Counted from the first letter of the stretch, positions 47,005-56,730 are shown. The stretch is DNA of 64,000 nucleotides from Kitasatospora sp. NBC_01287 (GCF_026340565.1 NZ_JAPEPB010000001.1:6360001-6424000), one strand, 5' to 3'. Numbers and translations: made by a program. The notes: generated from the letters alone by a model not told the origin.

Positions 47005-48591
47005 TCAGCCGTAGGTGACGCCGGCGCAGATGTCGGCGTCGGCGGGGCGGGTGTTCTGGGCGATCCCGCTGGGCACCGCGCCGGGCGAGGGGCCCGGGGA
47101 CGGGGAGCCGGTCGGGCTCGGTGCCCCGGTCGCGGCGGCCGAGGCGCGGGCGGTGGCGTAGTCGGTGCCGAGGGTGACCGTCAGCGGGTCGCTCTCGGAG
47201 TCGGCGCGGACGTCGGCGCCGGGGAAGTACGGGGCGAGCCGTTCGGCATCGGCCTGGTGGCCGGGTGCGTAGCCGATCGTGGTGACGGCGCGGTCGATCC
47301 CGCCGATACCGGCCGTGACGTCCTGGAAGCCCTTGTCGCGCAGGTCCTCGGCGGCCCGGACGGCCAGGCCGGTGGTGCCGCTGCCGTTCTGCACGGTGAT
47401 CGGGAGCGTCGGATCGGCGGGCCCGGCCGGGCCCGCGGCGGTGCTGGGGCCCGCAGGCCGCCCGGTGCTCCGGCCATCCAGTGTGCGGTCCTGGCGCAGC
47501 AGCGTCCACAGGGTATCGGCGTCGGGGTGGACCAGCGCGACCCGGTCGCCGGCGTAGCGCCAGGGCGCGGTGACGAAGCTGAGGTCGCCCAACTCGACCG
47601 CGTGCAGGGACTGGACGAACGTGACCAGCTTCATCGCGGTGCCCAGACCGGGGTCGACGGTGAGCGACCTGGTCGCCGCGTCGGCCAGCGGCAGCAGCGT
47701 GGTCAGGTCGAAGCCCTGCCGCCGCACCTTCTGGACCAGCGCGGCGAGGAAGGCCTGCTGACGCCGCATCCGCCCGATGTCCGAGCCGTCGCCGAGCCCG
47801 TGCCGGGCCCGGACGAAGGCCAGTGCCTGCGTGCCGGCGACCGTCTGCAGGCCCTTCTTCAGATGGATCCCGAAGCCGTCCACATCGCTGGGCACGCAGA
47901 CCGGCACACCGCCGATCGCCGCGGTCATCGCGGCGAAGCCCTTGAAGTCGATCACCATGGTGTGGTCGACCCGCAGACCGGTCAGTGCCTCCACGGTGTT
48001 CTGCGCGCAGGCCGGGTTGCCGTTCGGGTAGCCGCCCACGGCGAAGGCCGAGTTGAACATCTGGCCGTGCTGGGCGCTGGTCCAGTGGCCGCCCGGCAGC
48101 AGGCAGGGCGGGATGTCCACCAGGGCGTCGCGCGGCAGCGAGACCGCGACGGCGTGCCGGTGGTCGGCGTAGACGTGCAGCAGGATCGCGGTGTCCGAGT
48201 TGCCGCCCCCGACGTCGCCGCCGGCCAGGTCGTCGTTGCCGCCGCTCCGGCTGTCCGAGCCCAGCACCAGGACGTTGACCGGGGTCGAGCCGGAGGCGTC
48301 GCTGGGCCCGGTCGGCGGTCGGCTGGCGGAGATCCCGGAGCTGTCGAAGATGCTGAGGTTGCCGTCCAGCCGCTCGTAGAACCAGAAGCCGGCGCCGGCC
48401 GTGGCCAGCACCAGGACGGCGGCGGTCAGCCCGGCGACACGCGCGACACGGTGGCGGTTCGCGTGCGCCGCCGGCCCGGGCCGCGGCTCTAGGCTGGGCC
48501 CTTCGGGCGCCTCCAGCTCATCGGGCGCCGTGCGTCGGCCGGGCCGCAAGCGGGCGCGCCGCTGGCCCGGGCGGTGCTCGGGATCGGTCAT
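47005..48591 (-). CDS. LytR-CpsA-Psr (LCP) family cell-wall glycopolymer transferase
   Basis: 528 aa from ATG 48591. After a cytoplasmic Arg-rich N-terminus, one transmembrane segment (about 51-70) leads to an LCP domain (about 115-330) with VLGSDSR, SDTAILLHVYADHRHAVAVS LPRD and FVRARHGLGDGSDIGRMRRQ. A C-terminal LytR_C domain (about 395-470) and a Pro/Ser tail follow. LCP enzymes attach teichoic acids or other polymers to peptidoglycan outside the membrane. It lies downstream of the RodA/FtsW gene in the same orientation. Confidence 0.9.
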   Translation of the reverse strand: MTDPEHRPGQRRARLRPGRRTAPDELEAPEGPSLEPRPGPAAHANRHRVARVAGLTAAVLVLATAGAGFWFYERLDGNLSIFDSSGISASRPPTGPSDASGSTPVNVLVLGSDSRSGGNDDLAGGDVGGGNSDTAILLHVYADHRHAVAVSLPRDALVDIPPCLLPGGHWTSAQHGQMFNSAFAVGGYPNGNPACAQNTVEALTGLRVDHTMVIDFKGFAAMTAAIGGVPVCVPSDVDGFGIHLKKGLQTVAGTQALAFVRARHGLGDGSDIGRMRRQQAFLAALVQKVRRQGFDLTTLLPLADAATRSLTVDPGLGTAMKLVTFVQSLHAVELGDLSFVTAPWRYAGDRVALVHPDADTLWTLLRQDRTLDGRSTGRPAGPSTAAGPAGPADPTLPITVQNGSGTTGLAVRAAEDLRDKGFQDVTAGIGGIDRAVTTIGYAPGHQADAERLAPYFPGADVRADSESDPLTVTLGTDYATARASAAATGAPSPTGSPSPGPSPGAVPSGIAQNTRPADADICAGVTYG

Positions 48592-48728
48592 CAGGCGTTC
48601 TCCGTGCGCTCGCCGGCGAGCCGGGTACGGCTGCTCGATAGGACGACTTGGTCGGGTGACCGGTTGCACAGTTGCGCAATTTAGCAAGTATTGGGCATGC
48701 GGCGCAGCCTTGGCAACGCCGCCAGACG

Positions 48729-48789
48729 GGTGGGCGGCGGCAGCGGCCGATTGGTAGGACAGCGGCCGGTGGGCGGCGACAGCGGCCGA
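48729..48789. repeat. Two 22-bp direct repeats between LCP and RodA genes
   Basis: GGTGGGCGGCGGCAGCGGCCGA (48729-48750) recurs at 48768-48789 with one change, 39 bp on; ACAGCGGCCG recurs further within the unit. It lies in the 256-bp gap upstream of the LCP gene. Function unknown. Confidence 0.5.
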
Positions 48790-48847
48790 GCGGGACGACA
48801 GCGGCCGCCGCCCGTGGGGGCGGCGGCCGTGGCGTGGCGGGGCCGGG

Positions 48848-50869
48848 TCAGAAGCCGGAGGCCGGGCCGTTCTGGTCGGGGTGCGGCGGGTACTGCGGGG
48901 TGGGCGCGGAGAAGTACTCGGGCTGGCCGTCCGCCGGGTAGCCGCCCTGGGCCGGGTGGCCGGGCTGCGTGGCCGGGGTGCCGAACGCACCGGCGGGGTG
49001 GCCGGGTGCGGGGTGGCCCTGCTGGTACTCGGGCTGGTAGCCCTGCTGGTAGCCGAGCTGGTCCTGGGCCTGGTAGCCGGGCGCCCAGCCCGCCCCTGGG
49101 TGGCCGGCGCCGGGCTGCTCCGGCCGGGCGCCGCCCTGGCCGCCGCCCTGGCCGCCGCCCTGGCCGCCGTCCGGCGCGCCGGACGGGGTGCCGAAGCCCG
49201 GGGTGCCGAAGCCCGGGGCACCGAGGTTCGGGGTGCCGAAGCCCGGGGTCCCCGCGGGTGCGGCGGCCGGGATGACGGTCTGCGTGCCGGTGCCGCCGCC
49301 GGTCGGCTGCGCGCCGGAGGCGGGTGCCCCGGTCGCCGTCCCGTGCACGGTCGGCGCGCCGTAGGGCGGCGGTGTGCCCGGTACCGTGCCGGGTCCCGAC
49401 TGGCCCGGCACCGGCGTCCCGCTCTCGCCCGCCGCGGCGACGGTCGGCTTCGGCGGCGCGATGGTGCCGGTCGGCTCCGGCTCGGGCTCCAGCTCGTTGC
49501 GCCCGGCCGCGTCGCTCAGCTTGATCAGCAGCCCGGTGAGCAGCCAGTTCGCCACCGTGGTGGAACCACCGGCGGCCAGGAAGGGCAGTTCCTTGCCGGT
49601 CAGCGGGATCAGCCCGGTGACGCCGCCGACCACCACGAAGACCTGCAGTGCCACGACGCTCGCCAGGCCGGTGGCCAGCAGCTTGCCGAACGGGTCGGGC
49701 AGGGTCAGTGCGGTCTTCAGGCCGCGCTGGAAGAAGACCACGTAGACCAGCAGCACCGCGGTCACCCCGGCCAGACCCAGCTCCTCGCCGACCGTGGTGA
49801 AGATGAAGTCGCTGCGCCCGGCGAAGCCGATCAGCCACGGGTGCCCCTGGCCGAGCCCGGTGCCCAGGATGTGCCCGCTGCCGAAGCTGAAGAGCGACTG
49901 TGCCTGCTGGTCCGAGGTGACCGCCGGGATCACGCCCTTCGGGTACGTCTTGTAGACGTCCATCGGGTGCAGCCAGGCCTCGACCCGGCCGTGCACGTGC
50001 GGCTCCAGGGTGCCCACGACGGCCGCGCCGCCGACCGCCATGATCACACCGATCACCACCCAGCTGGTCCGCTCGGTGGCCACGTAGAGCATCACGATGA
50101 AGACGCCGAAGAAGATCAGCGAGGTCCCCAGGTCGCGCTCGAAGATCAGCACCAGCAGGCTGATCACCCAGATCGCCAGTACCGGTCCCGCGTTGCGCCC
50201 GCGGGGCAGGCTCAGGCCCCAGATCTTGCGGCCGACCAGCGCCAGCGCGTCCCGGCTGACCATCAGGTAGCCGGCGAAGAAGACACAGATCGCGAGTTTG
50301 ACGAACTCGTCCGGCTCGACGGTGATGCCCGGCAGGTGGATCCACCGCTTGGCGCCGTAGTCGGCGTCGGCCGAGAAGAAGGCCGGCGCGGCCAGCAGGA
50401 CCAGCGCGCCCACCATCAGGATGTAGACGTAGCGCTGGAAGAACCGGTGGTGCTTGACGAAGACGATCAGGGCGAGCGCGGCCGGCACCGCGAGGAAGAG
50501 CCACATCACCTGCGAGGGTGCCGAGGGCAGCTTCTGGAAGTCGCCCTTGGCCGCGTGCACGATCGCGTACGACTCGTCGAGCCGGTGGAGCAGCACCAGG
50601 CCGAAGCCGCTGAGCAGCACCGCGCAGGGCAGGATCAGCGGGTCGGCGTACCGTGCGAAGCGCCGCATCACCAGATGGGCGCCCAGGGTCAGCAGGGTGA
50701 ACGACACCCCGTAGACCAGCAGGCCCGGCGGGAGCTTGTCGTTCATCGCCTCGTCCGCGTCGATGTAGGCGAAGAGGCAGAGCGCGACGGCGAAGCCGAG
50801 CAGCGCCAGCTCGACGTTGCGGCGCCGGTCGGCGCCGCGCTGGCCCTCGGTCCGCTGGCTGCCTATCAC
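48848..50869 (-). CDS. RodA/FtsW/SpoVE-family (SEDS) peptidoglycan glycosyltransferase
   Basis: 673 aa from GTG 50869 (VIGSQRTEGQ). Ten or more transmembrane helices occupy residues about 25-480. SEDS-type motifs are visible: YGAKRWIHLPGITVEPDEFV, FERDLGTSLIFFGVF, FIFTTVGEELGLAG and ELPFLAAGGSTTVANWL. About 190 Pro/Gly/Gln-rich residues follow, with GxxGFGTP and YQQGYQPEYQQG repeats; this long cytoplasmic tail is unusual for the family but seen in actinomycetes. No class B PBP gene is adjacent, so which cell-division or elongation role it has cannot be decided. Confidence 0.9.
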   Translation of the reverse strand: MIGSQRTEGQRGADRRRNVELALLGFAVALCLFAYIDADEAMNDKLPPGLLVYGVSFTLLTLGAHLVMRRFARYADPLILPCAVLLSGFGLVLLHRLDESYAIVHAAKGDFQKLPSAPSQVMWLFLAVPAALALIVFVKHHRFFQRYVYILMVGALVLLAAPAFFSADADYGAKRWIHLPGITVEPDEFVKLAICVFFAGYLMVSRDALALVGRKIWGLSLPRGRNAGPVLAIWVISLLVLIFERDLGTSLIFFGVFIVMLYVATERTSWVVIGVIMAVGGAAVVGTLEPHVHGRVEAWLHPMDVYKTYPKGVIPAVTSDQQAQSLFSFGSGHILGTGLGQGHPWLIGFAGRSDFIFTTVGEELGLAGVTAVLLVYVVFFQRGLKTALTLPDPFGKLLATGLASVVALQVFVVVGGVTGLIPLTGKELPFLAAGGSTTVANWLLTGLLIKLSDAAGRNELEPEPEPTGTIAPPKPTVAAAGESGTPVPGQSGPGTVPGTPPPYGAPTVHGTATGAPASGAQPTGGGTGTQTVIPAAAPAGTPGFGTPNLGAPGFGTPGFGTPSGAPDGGQGGGQGGGQGGARPEQPGAGHPGAGWAPGYQAQDQLGYQQGYQPEYQQGHPAPGHPAGAFGTPATQPGHPAQGGYPADGQPEYFSAPTPQYPPHPDQNGPASGF

Positions 50870-51052
50870 ACGAACTCCCCACCGCCACGGCACTCTGGAC
50901 CGCCGAATTCTCGCACGACCTGGCGGTTGACCGGGCCACCGGCCTGCGGGGCCCGCCCGAGGGGGAGCGTGCGCGATCCATTCGCGCCGGGGGGCGGCGC
51001 GGTTAGACTGAGCGCCTTCACGACCAGGGAGACCAGGGAGAGGGCGGTCCAG

Positions 51053-51433
51053 ATGACGGGCGTCAGCGGGTCCGACGATCCGTCCCCGGAACTGCTGCAG
51101 CAGGCGGCGGCCTCCTTCGGGCTGCTCGCCTCCACCATGCGGCTGCACATCGTCTGGGTGCTCAGCCAGGGCGAGGCCGACGTCGGCACGCTGGCCGACC
51201 GGGTCGGCGGCACCCTGCAGGCCGTCAGCCAGCACCTGGCCAAGCTCAAGCTGGCCGGCATGGTCTCCAACCGTCGCGAGGGCCGGCGTCAGGTCTACGG
51301 GGTCGACGACCCGCAGGTGGCGACGCTGGTCCGGCTGATGGTGGAGAAGCTCGCCACCGCCGGGACGGCGCAGCCGCAGGCCGGGCGCGCGGTCGGCGGC
51401 GAGCTGTTCCGCTTCCGGGGCAGCGGTGCCTGA
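51053..51433 (+). CDS. ArsR-family helix-turn-helix regulator
   Basis: 126 aa from ATG 51053. The winged helix is clear: FGLLASTMRLHIVWVLSQGE, DVGTLADRVGGTLQAVSQHL, KLKLAGMVSNRREGRRQVYG. No cysteine metal site is visible in the usual positions. It overlaps the P-type ATPase gene by 8 bp, as metal-sensing ArsR repressors often do. It probably controls that transporter. Confidence 0.88.
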   Translation: MTGVSGSDDPSPELLQQAAASFGLLASTMRLHIVWVLSQGEADVGTLADRVGGTLQAVSQHLAKLKLAGMVSNRREGRRQVYGVDDPQVATLVRLMVEKLATAGTAQPQAGRAVGGELFRFRGSGA

Positions 51434-54137
51434 GCGCGGGACGCGCCTGCTCCCGCCGGCCGGTGTCCGAACCGTCCGGCCGCTGAACGGCCCCGCAGGC
51501 CCGAGCCCCGCGGACCCGGCCCGGTTGAGCCGGCACGCGGCGCTGCGCGCGGTGGCCGCCACCCCGCGCGGGCTCACCGAGGCCGAGGCGGAGGCCAGGC
51601 TCGCCGAGCACGGCGAGAACATCGTGCTGCCGCTGCCCGAGCCGAGCACCGCCAAGCGCCTGCGCTCCGCCCTCGGCGACCCCTTCACCGCGCTGCTGGC
51701 CGTGCTGTCCGTGGTCTGCGCGGTGATCGGCTCCTGGGGCAGCGCGCTGACCATCGCCGCGCTGGTGCTCACCGCCTGCTTGCTGCGGCTGCGCGGCGAA
51801 CGCCGCTCGGCGCTGGCGCTGCGCTCGCTGCGGGCCCTGGTGCCGAGCACCGCGACCGTGCTGCGCCGGGCCGAGCACAGCGAGCTGCCGGCCGCCCGGG
51901 AGGTCCCGGCCGAGCAGCTGGTGCCCGGTGACGTGGTCAGGCTGGTGGGTGGCGACGCCGTCCCGGCCGACCTGCGGCTGCTGCGGGCCGAGGGCCTGAC
52001 CCTCGACCTGTCGGCGCTGACCGGCGAGAGCACTCCGGTGCCGCGCCTCGCCCTGGACGGGCCGTCGACCGGGCCTGGTGGCGGTCCCTTCGACGCGCCG
52101 CAGCTCTGCTTCGCGGGGAGCACCGTGGTCACCGGCAGCGCCACCGCCGTGGTGCTCGCCACCGGCACCGCGACCCGCTTCGGCGCTGCCCACGCGCCCG
52201 GCCCGCTGACCGGGCGCGGCCGCTCGGTGGTCGAGCGCGGCATGCGCCGCGCGGTGCTGACGCTGATCGCCTTCATGGTCACGGTGGTCCCGCTGACCGT
52301 CACCGCCGACACCCTGCTGCACGGCTGGAGCCGCGGCCTGCTGCCGTTCGCGGTGGCGGCGGCGGTCGGCTTCACCCCGGAACTGCTGCCGCTGGTGGTC
52401 AGCTCGGTGCTGGCCCGCGGCGGCCACCGGCTGGCCAAGGCCGGCGTGCCGGTGCGCCGGCTGCCGGCGGTCGGCGAGCTGGGCGCGCTGGACGTGCTCT
52501 GCCTGGACAAGACCGGCACCCTGACCACCGGCGAGCTGATGGTGGCCGGCTCACTGGACCCGGCCGGCCGCCCGGACCAGGAGCCGCTGCGCTGGGCGGC
52601 GCTGATCGGCGAGGCCGCGCTGCTCGACGGCGAGCCCGGGCTGCTCGACCCGCTGGACGAGGCGCTGCTCGACGCCGCGGACGCCGCCGGACTGCCGGCC
52701 GCCGAGCCCGGCGCGCTGCTGGAGGTGATCCCCTTCGACCCGGTGCGCCGCCGGTCGGGCGCCGTGCTGCGCGAGCGGGGGGCGGCAGCCGCCGTCGGCG
52801 GCCGACGGCGGGTGCTGGTGCTCAAGGGCGCGCCGGAGGAACTGCTCGACCGCTGTGCCGCGCTGCCCGGCGGTGAGGCGCTGGACCCGGCGGCGCGCGA
52901 GGCGCTGGACCGGCTGGTGGCCGAGCGGACCGGGCGGGGGCTGCGGCTGATCGCGGTGGCCAGGGCCGAGAGCGAGGCGCGGCTGGGCGGCCACCGGGTG
53001 GCCGACGAGGACGGGCTGACCCTGCTCGGCTTCGTCGAACTGATCGACCGGCCCGAGGACTCGGCCGAGGCGGCGCTGGCCCTGCTGCGCGGCTGCGGTG
53101 TCGCGCTCACCGTGCTGACCGGGGACCACCCGCGCACCGCGCTGAGGCTGGCCGAGCGGCTGGGCCTGGCCCCTGGCCGGGTGCTGCTGGGCGCCGAGCT
53201 GGCCGGGCTCGACCGGTCGGCGATCGCGGCGGCGGGCGCGGCGGGCGCGGTCTTCGCCCGCTGCACCCCCGAGCAGAAGGCACTGGTGGTGCGGGCACTG
53301 CGGGAGGCCGGGCACTCGGTCGGCTTCCTCGGCGACGGGGTGAACGACGTGCCGGCGCTGCGCTGCGCGGACGTCGGGATCGCCACGGCGGGCGCCGTGG
53401 GCGCGGCGCGCGAATGGGCGGACCTGCTGCTCGGCGGGCGCGACCTGGCGCTGCTCGGCCGGGCGGTGGCCGTGGGGCGGGAGGCCACCGCGAGGGTGGC
53501 CGCCTACCTGCGGATCGCGCTCTCCTGCAACCTGGGCAACGCGCTCTCCATGCTGGCCGGCGGGGTGCTGCTGCCGTTCCTGCCGATGCAGCCGGCCCAG
53601 GTGCTGCTGCAGAACCTCTGCTTCGACGCGGCGCAGCTCTCGGTCGCGGTCAGCGGCCGCCCGGCCGGTCCCGGCAGCCGACCGGTGCGGCTGCGCTGGG
53701 GCTCGCTGGCCGCCTTCGCGCTCGGCTTCGGGCTGCTCAACTCCTTCTTCGACCTCGCGATGTTCGAGGCGATGCGCGGGGTCACCCGCGGCTACTCGGT
53801 GCCGAACTCGGAGGCGATGTTCCACACCGCCTGGTTCGCGGAGAACCTGGTCACCCAGGCCGTGGCGCTGCCGGTGCTCTACCGGTTGAGCCGCACCCGG
53901 CAGCGGCCGCCGCGGCCGGTCTGGTGGGCGGCCGGGATGCTGGCGGCGGTCGGGCTGCTGCTGCCGCCGAGCGCGCTGGGCGAGCGGCTCGGCTTCGAGG
54001 AGCTGCCGGCGGCGGCCTACGGCTCACTGGCGCTGGTGGTGGCCGGCTACGTGCTGGTGCTCGGCGCGGGGCGCTGGCTCTGGTGGCGCTTCGGCGACCG
54101 CGCCGAGCGCGCCGAGGCCGCCCGGCCGGCTCCGTAG
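51426..54137 (+). CDS. Mg2+-type (MgtA-like) P-type ATPase
   Basis: 903 aa from GTG 51426. P-type motifs: TGES near 199, DKTGT at 361-365 with the preceding AVGFTPELLPLVVSSVLARG and GVPVRRLPAVGELGALDVLC, TGDHPRTA, and GDGVND near 636. The TPELLP segment and its position match type P3B magnesium importers rather than heavy-metal pumps. At 903 aa with C-terminal membrane helices it is apparently full length. Substrate is inferred, and the ArsR partner could indicate a different divalent ion. Confidence 0.82.
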   Translation: MPERGTRLLPPAGVRTVRPLNGPAGPSPADPARLSRHAALRAVAATPRGLTEAEAEARLAEHGENIVLPLPEPSTAKRLRSALGDPFTALLAVLSVVCAVIGSWGSALTIAALVLTACLLRLRGERRSALALRSLRALVPSTATVLRRAEHSELPAAREVPAEQLVPGDVVRLVGGDAVPADLRLLRAEGLTLDLSALTGESTPVPRLALDGPSTGPGGGPFDAPQLCFAGSTVVTGSATAVVLATGTATRFGAAHAPGPLTGRGRSVVERGMRRAVLTLIAFMVTVVPLTVTADTLLHGWSRGLLPFAVAAAVGFTPELLPLVVSSVLARGGHRLAKAGVPVRRLPAVGELGALDVLCLDKTGTLTTGELMVAGSLDPAGRPDQEPLRWAALIGEAALLDGEPGLLDPLDEALLDAADAAGLPAAEPGALLEVIPFDPVRRRSGAVLRERGAAAAVGGRRRVLVLKGAPEELLDRCAALPGGEALDPAAREALDRLVAERTGRGLRLIAVARAESEARLGGHRVADEDGLTLLGFVELIDRPEDSAEAALALLRGCGVALTVLTGDHPRTALRLAERLGLAPGRVLLGAELAGLDRSAIAAAGAAGAVFARCTPEQKALVVRALREAGHSVGFLGDGVNDVPALRCADVGIATAGAVGAAREWADLLLGGRDLALLGRAVAVGREATARVAAYLRIALSCNLGNALSMLAGGVLLPFLPMQPAQVLLQNLCFDAAQLSVAVSGRPAGPGSRPVRLRWGSLAAFALGFGLLNSFFDLAMFEAMRGVTRGYSVPNSEAMFHTAWFAENLVTQAVALPVLYRLSRTRQRPPRPVWWAAGMLAAVGLLLPPSALGERLGFEELPAAAYGSLALVVAGYVLVLGAGRWLWWRFGDRAERAEAARPAP

Positions 54138-54202
54138 CGGGCGACCCGGCAGCGGGCTGTCCGGCAGGCGGCTCGGCGGCGGCGGACTCGGCGGCGGCAG
54201 GC

Positions 54203-54676
54203 TCAGCCGCCGGCCCCGACCAGCATCCGCTGCAGCAGGTCGCGCAGCGTGCCCCGCTCCTCGGGGACCAGGGCCGCCAGTGGCTCGCGGGCGAAGTTCA
54301 GCGACTCGCGCAGCTCGGCCGAGGCGGCCTGGCCCTGCTCGGTGGCGGCGACCAGCTTGACCCGGCGGTCCTGCGGGTCGGCCTCGCGGGTGACGAAGCC
54401 GCGGGCCTCCAGCCGGTCCACGATGCCGGTGATGTTGGACGGCTCGCAGCTGAGCGTCTGGGCGATGTGCCGCATCGGCATCGGGCCGCGTCGGAGCAGC
54501 GCGAGCACCTTGGCCTGGGCGCCGGTCAGCGACCGGGCGGCGGCCGCCTCCTCGTACTCGCGGTGGAAGATCGCGACCAGGCCGGCCATGAGGTCCACCA
54601 CCTCGCGGGTCAGCGCGTCCTCGCGGGCCGCGTCCTCACGGGCCGCGTCGTCGCGGGTCAGCTCATCGTTCGCCAT
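54203..54676 (-). CDS. MarR-family regulator
   Basis: 157 aa. AAARSLTGAQAKVLALLRRG, HIAQTLSCEPSNITGIVDRL and GFVTREADPQDRRVKLVAAT are the MarR winged-helix pattern. The N-terminus repeats DDAAREDAARED. It is divergent from an oxidoreductase and an Ohr gene, so an OhrR-like redox role is possible. It has one Cys (LSCEPS) in the recognition helix region, not in the N-terminal position typical of OhrR. Confidence 0.85.
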   Translation of the reverse strand: MANDELTRDDAAREDAAREDALTREVVDLMAGLVAIFHREYEEAAAARSLTGAQAKVLALLRRGPMPMRHIAQTLSCEPSNITGIVDRLEARGFVTREADPQDRRVKLVAATEQGQAASAELRESLNFAREPLAALVPEERGTLRDLLQRMLVGAGG

Positions 54677-54689
54677 GCCGTCGACTCTA

Positions 54690-54754
54690 CCTGAATATTT
54701 GACAATCTGAACCTTTCACGTCCATCGTTGCTTTACCGCCTCAACCTTTCAGGT
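54690..54754. promoter_or_regulatory. Divergent promoter with candidate MarR sites
   Basis: ACCTGAATAT near 54690 and CCTTTCAGGT near 54745 are related in opposite orientation, and AACCTTTCA occurs twice (near 54711 and 54741). They lie between the MarR gene and the divergent oxidoreductase gene, so they are candidate operators. Confidence 0.45.
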
Positions 54755-54780
54755 GGCAATCCAGAGCAAGGAGCGCAGCG

Positions 54781-55806
54781 ATGGCAGAGCAGCCGATTCC
54801 CGCCACGGCCCGCGAGTGGCACCTGAAGGCCCGGCCGAACGGCTGGCCCCTGGAGACCGACGTCGAGCTGCTGGAGGCCCCGGTCCGCCGGCCGGAGCCG
54901 GGCGAGATCCTGGTCCGCAACGCCTTCCTCTCGGTCGACCCGTACATGCGCGGGCGGATGAACGACGTCAAGTCCTACGTCGCGCCGTACCAGCTGGACC
55001 GGCCGATGGAGGGCGGCGCGGTCGGCTACGTGGTGGCCTCCGCCGCCGAGGGCTTCGCGGTCGGCGACGCGGTGCTGCACGGGCAGGGCTGGCGCGAGTA
55101 CGCGACCGTCCAGGCCGCGCACGCGATCAAGGTGGACCCGGCCCACGCGCCGCTCTCCTACTTCCTCGGCGTGCTCGGGATGCCCGGTCTGACCGCCTAC
55201 GCCGGCCTGGTGGCGGTCGCCCGGATCAAGGAGGGCGACAAGGTCTTCGTCTCCGGCGCGGCCGGCGCGGTCGGTTCGCTGGTCGGGCAGATCGCCCGGC
55301 TCAAGGGCGCCTCCCGGGTGGTCGGTTCGGCCGGCTCGGCGGCCAAGGTGGCCAAGCTGGTGGACGACTACGGTTTCGACGCCGCCTTCAACTACAAGGA
55401 CGGCCCGGTCGCCGAGCAGCTCGACAAGGCCGCCCCCGAGGGCATCGACATCTACTTCGACAACGTCGGCGGGGACCACCTGGAGGCCGCGATCGGCGCC
55501 CTGGGCCTGCACGGCCGGGCGGTGATCTGCGGCGCGATCGCCCAGTACAACGACACCGAGGCGCCGGCCGGCCCGCGCAACCTGGCGCAGCTGATCGGCA
55601 AGCGGCTGCGCCTGGAGGGCCTGCTGGTGAACGACCACGCCGCGCTCCAGCCGCAGTTCACCGCCGAGGTGGCCGGCTGGCTGAAGGACGGCAGTCTGCA
55701 CTACGACGAGACGGCCGTCGACGGCATCGAGCACATGATGGACGCCTTCCTCGGCCTGATGCACGGCGAGAACACCGGCAAGATGGTCGTCCGGCTCGCT
55801 TCCTGA
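54781..55806 (+). CDS. NADP-dependent oxidoreductase, MDR superfamily
   Basis: 341 aa. It matches the leukotriene B4 dehydrogenase / CurA-like branch of the medium-chain reductases: FLSVDPYMRGRM near 49-60, GVLGMPGLTAYAGL near 130-143, the Rossmann GAAGAVGSLVGQIA (about 159-171) and IYFDNVGGDHLEA. No zinc ligands are visible, as expected for this branch. Such enzymes reduce alpha,beta-unsaturated carbonyls. It is followed by an Ohr gene in the same orientation, suggesting a stress operon under the MarR regulator. Confidence 0.88.
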   Translation: MAEQPIPATAREWHLKARPNGWPLETDVELLEAPVRRPEPGEILVRNAFLSVDPYMRGRMNDVKSYVAPYQLDRPMEGGAVGYVVASAAEGFAVGDAVLHGQGWREYATVQAAHAIKVDPAHAPLSYFLGVLGMPGLTAYAGLVAVARIKEGDKVFVSGAAGAVGSLVGQIARLKGASRVVGSAGSAAKVAKLVDDYGFDAAFNYKDGPVAEQLDKAAPEGIDIYFDNVGGDHLEAAIGALGLHGRAVICGAIAQYNDTEAPAGPRNLAQLIGKRLRLEGLLVNDHAALQPQFTAEVAGWLKDGSLHYDETAVDGIEHMMDAFLGLMHGENTGKMVVRLAS

Positions 55807-55862
55807 TCCAGATCAACCGGTCTCACTGTCACATTTTTTGCGAATTCTCGGGAGAGAGCGCC

Positions 55863-56288
55863 ATGTCCAACCCTGTCAAGATCGCTTACATCGCCGTGGC
55901 CACCGCCGAGGGCGGCCGGGACGGCCGGGTGGCCTCCTCGGACGGCCTGCTCGACGTCGTGGTCCGCCCGCCCAAGGAGCTGGGCGGCAGCGGCGAGGGC
56001 ACCAACCCCGAGCAGCTCTTCGCGGCCGGCTACGCGGCCTGCTTCCAGAGCGCGCTCTTCGTGGTGGCCCGCCGGGCCAAGGCCGATGTCACCGGCTGCG
56101 AGGTGACCGCCCGGGTCGGCATCGGCCCGGACGCCGAGGGCGGCTACGCGCTGGCCGTCGAGCTCTCGGTCCAGCTGCCGGGCCTGCCGGCCGACCAGGC
56201 ACGGCAGTTGGTGGAGGCCGCGCACCAGGTGTGCCCGTACTCCAACGCCACCCGCGGCAACATCGAGGTGACGCTCCAGGTGGGCTGA
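55863..56288 (+). CDS. OsmC/Ohr-family peroxide reductase
   Basis: 141 aa. The two redox cysteines are present: Cys 60 in AGYAACFQSALF and Cys 124 in HQVCPYSNATRGN. The GRVASSDGLLDVVVRPPKEL and NPEQLFAAGYA segments are typical of organic hydroperoxide resistance proteins, which detoxify organic peroxides using lipoylated proteins. It lies 56 bp after the oxidoreductase gene. Confidence 0.92.
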   Translation: MSNPVKIAYIAVATAEGGRDGRVASSDGLLDVVVRPPKELGGSGEGTNPEQLFAAGYAACFQSALFVVARRAKADVTGCEVTARVGIGPDAEGGYALAVELSVQLPGLPADQARQLVEAAHQVCPYSNATRGNIEVTLQVG

Positions 56289-56730
56289 GCCCCGCCGGCA
56301 GCCCGCTGAGCGAACGCGCCCCGGTCCGAGCCCGCCAAGGCTCGCCGGGGCGCGCGGCGTTGGCGCGCGCGACCCCGGCGGACGGATGCGGCCCCCTTCC
56401 GACGGAGCGTCAGGCGGCCCGGGTCGGGGCGCGATAGCGTGGCGGAACCGCCGCGGCGCCACCGGATGGGGCCGTTCGGGGGAGAGATCCCGATCAGGGG
56501 TAGACCTGTCCCCGGAACTGACTACCATGGTTGCAGCCTGTCCGTTTTGCTCATGTTAGTGACTTAATGTCGGTTGGCTCGTGACGCCGGTTGGCTCTCG
56601 ACGCCGATCGACCCGGGTTGCCGGCACGTCAGAACCGGGCAGGTGTCGGCCACGTGGCGCCCAGGACCAACCGGCCACCGGCACGAGGCAGCTGGGGAAG
56701 GCGACCCTCGTCCACAGCCTGGAGGTCCCG
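56289..56730. other. Intergenic region before the DUF3145 gene
   Basis: No gene is supported. A GC-rich stretch follows the Ohr gene. An AT-richer stretch around 56510-56575 may hold the DUF3145 promoter. CGGTTGGCTCNNGACGCCG occurs twice in tandem near 56572-56606. An open frame from 56581 runs into DUF3145, but the ribosome site favours GTG 56731. Confidence 0.4.

Noticed and set aside
48881..51052. Upstream extension of the ArsR frame to 850 aa
   Set aside because: It is antisense to the RodA/FtsW gene; the HTH protein starts at 51053 with its own ribosome site.
50870..53488. N-terminal extension of the RodA/FtsW frame to 1546 aa
   Set aside because: The extension is Ser/Pro/Arg low complexity antisense to ArsR and the P-ATPase; the true start is GTG 50869.
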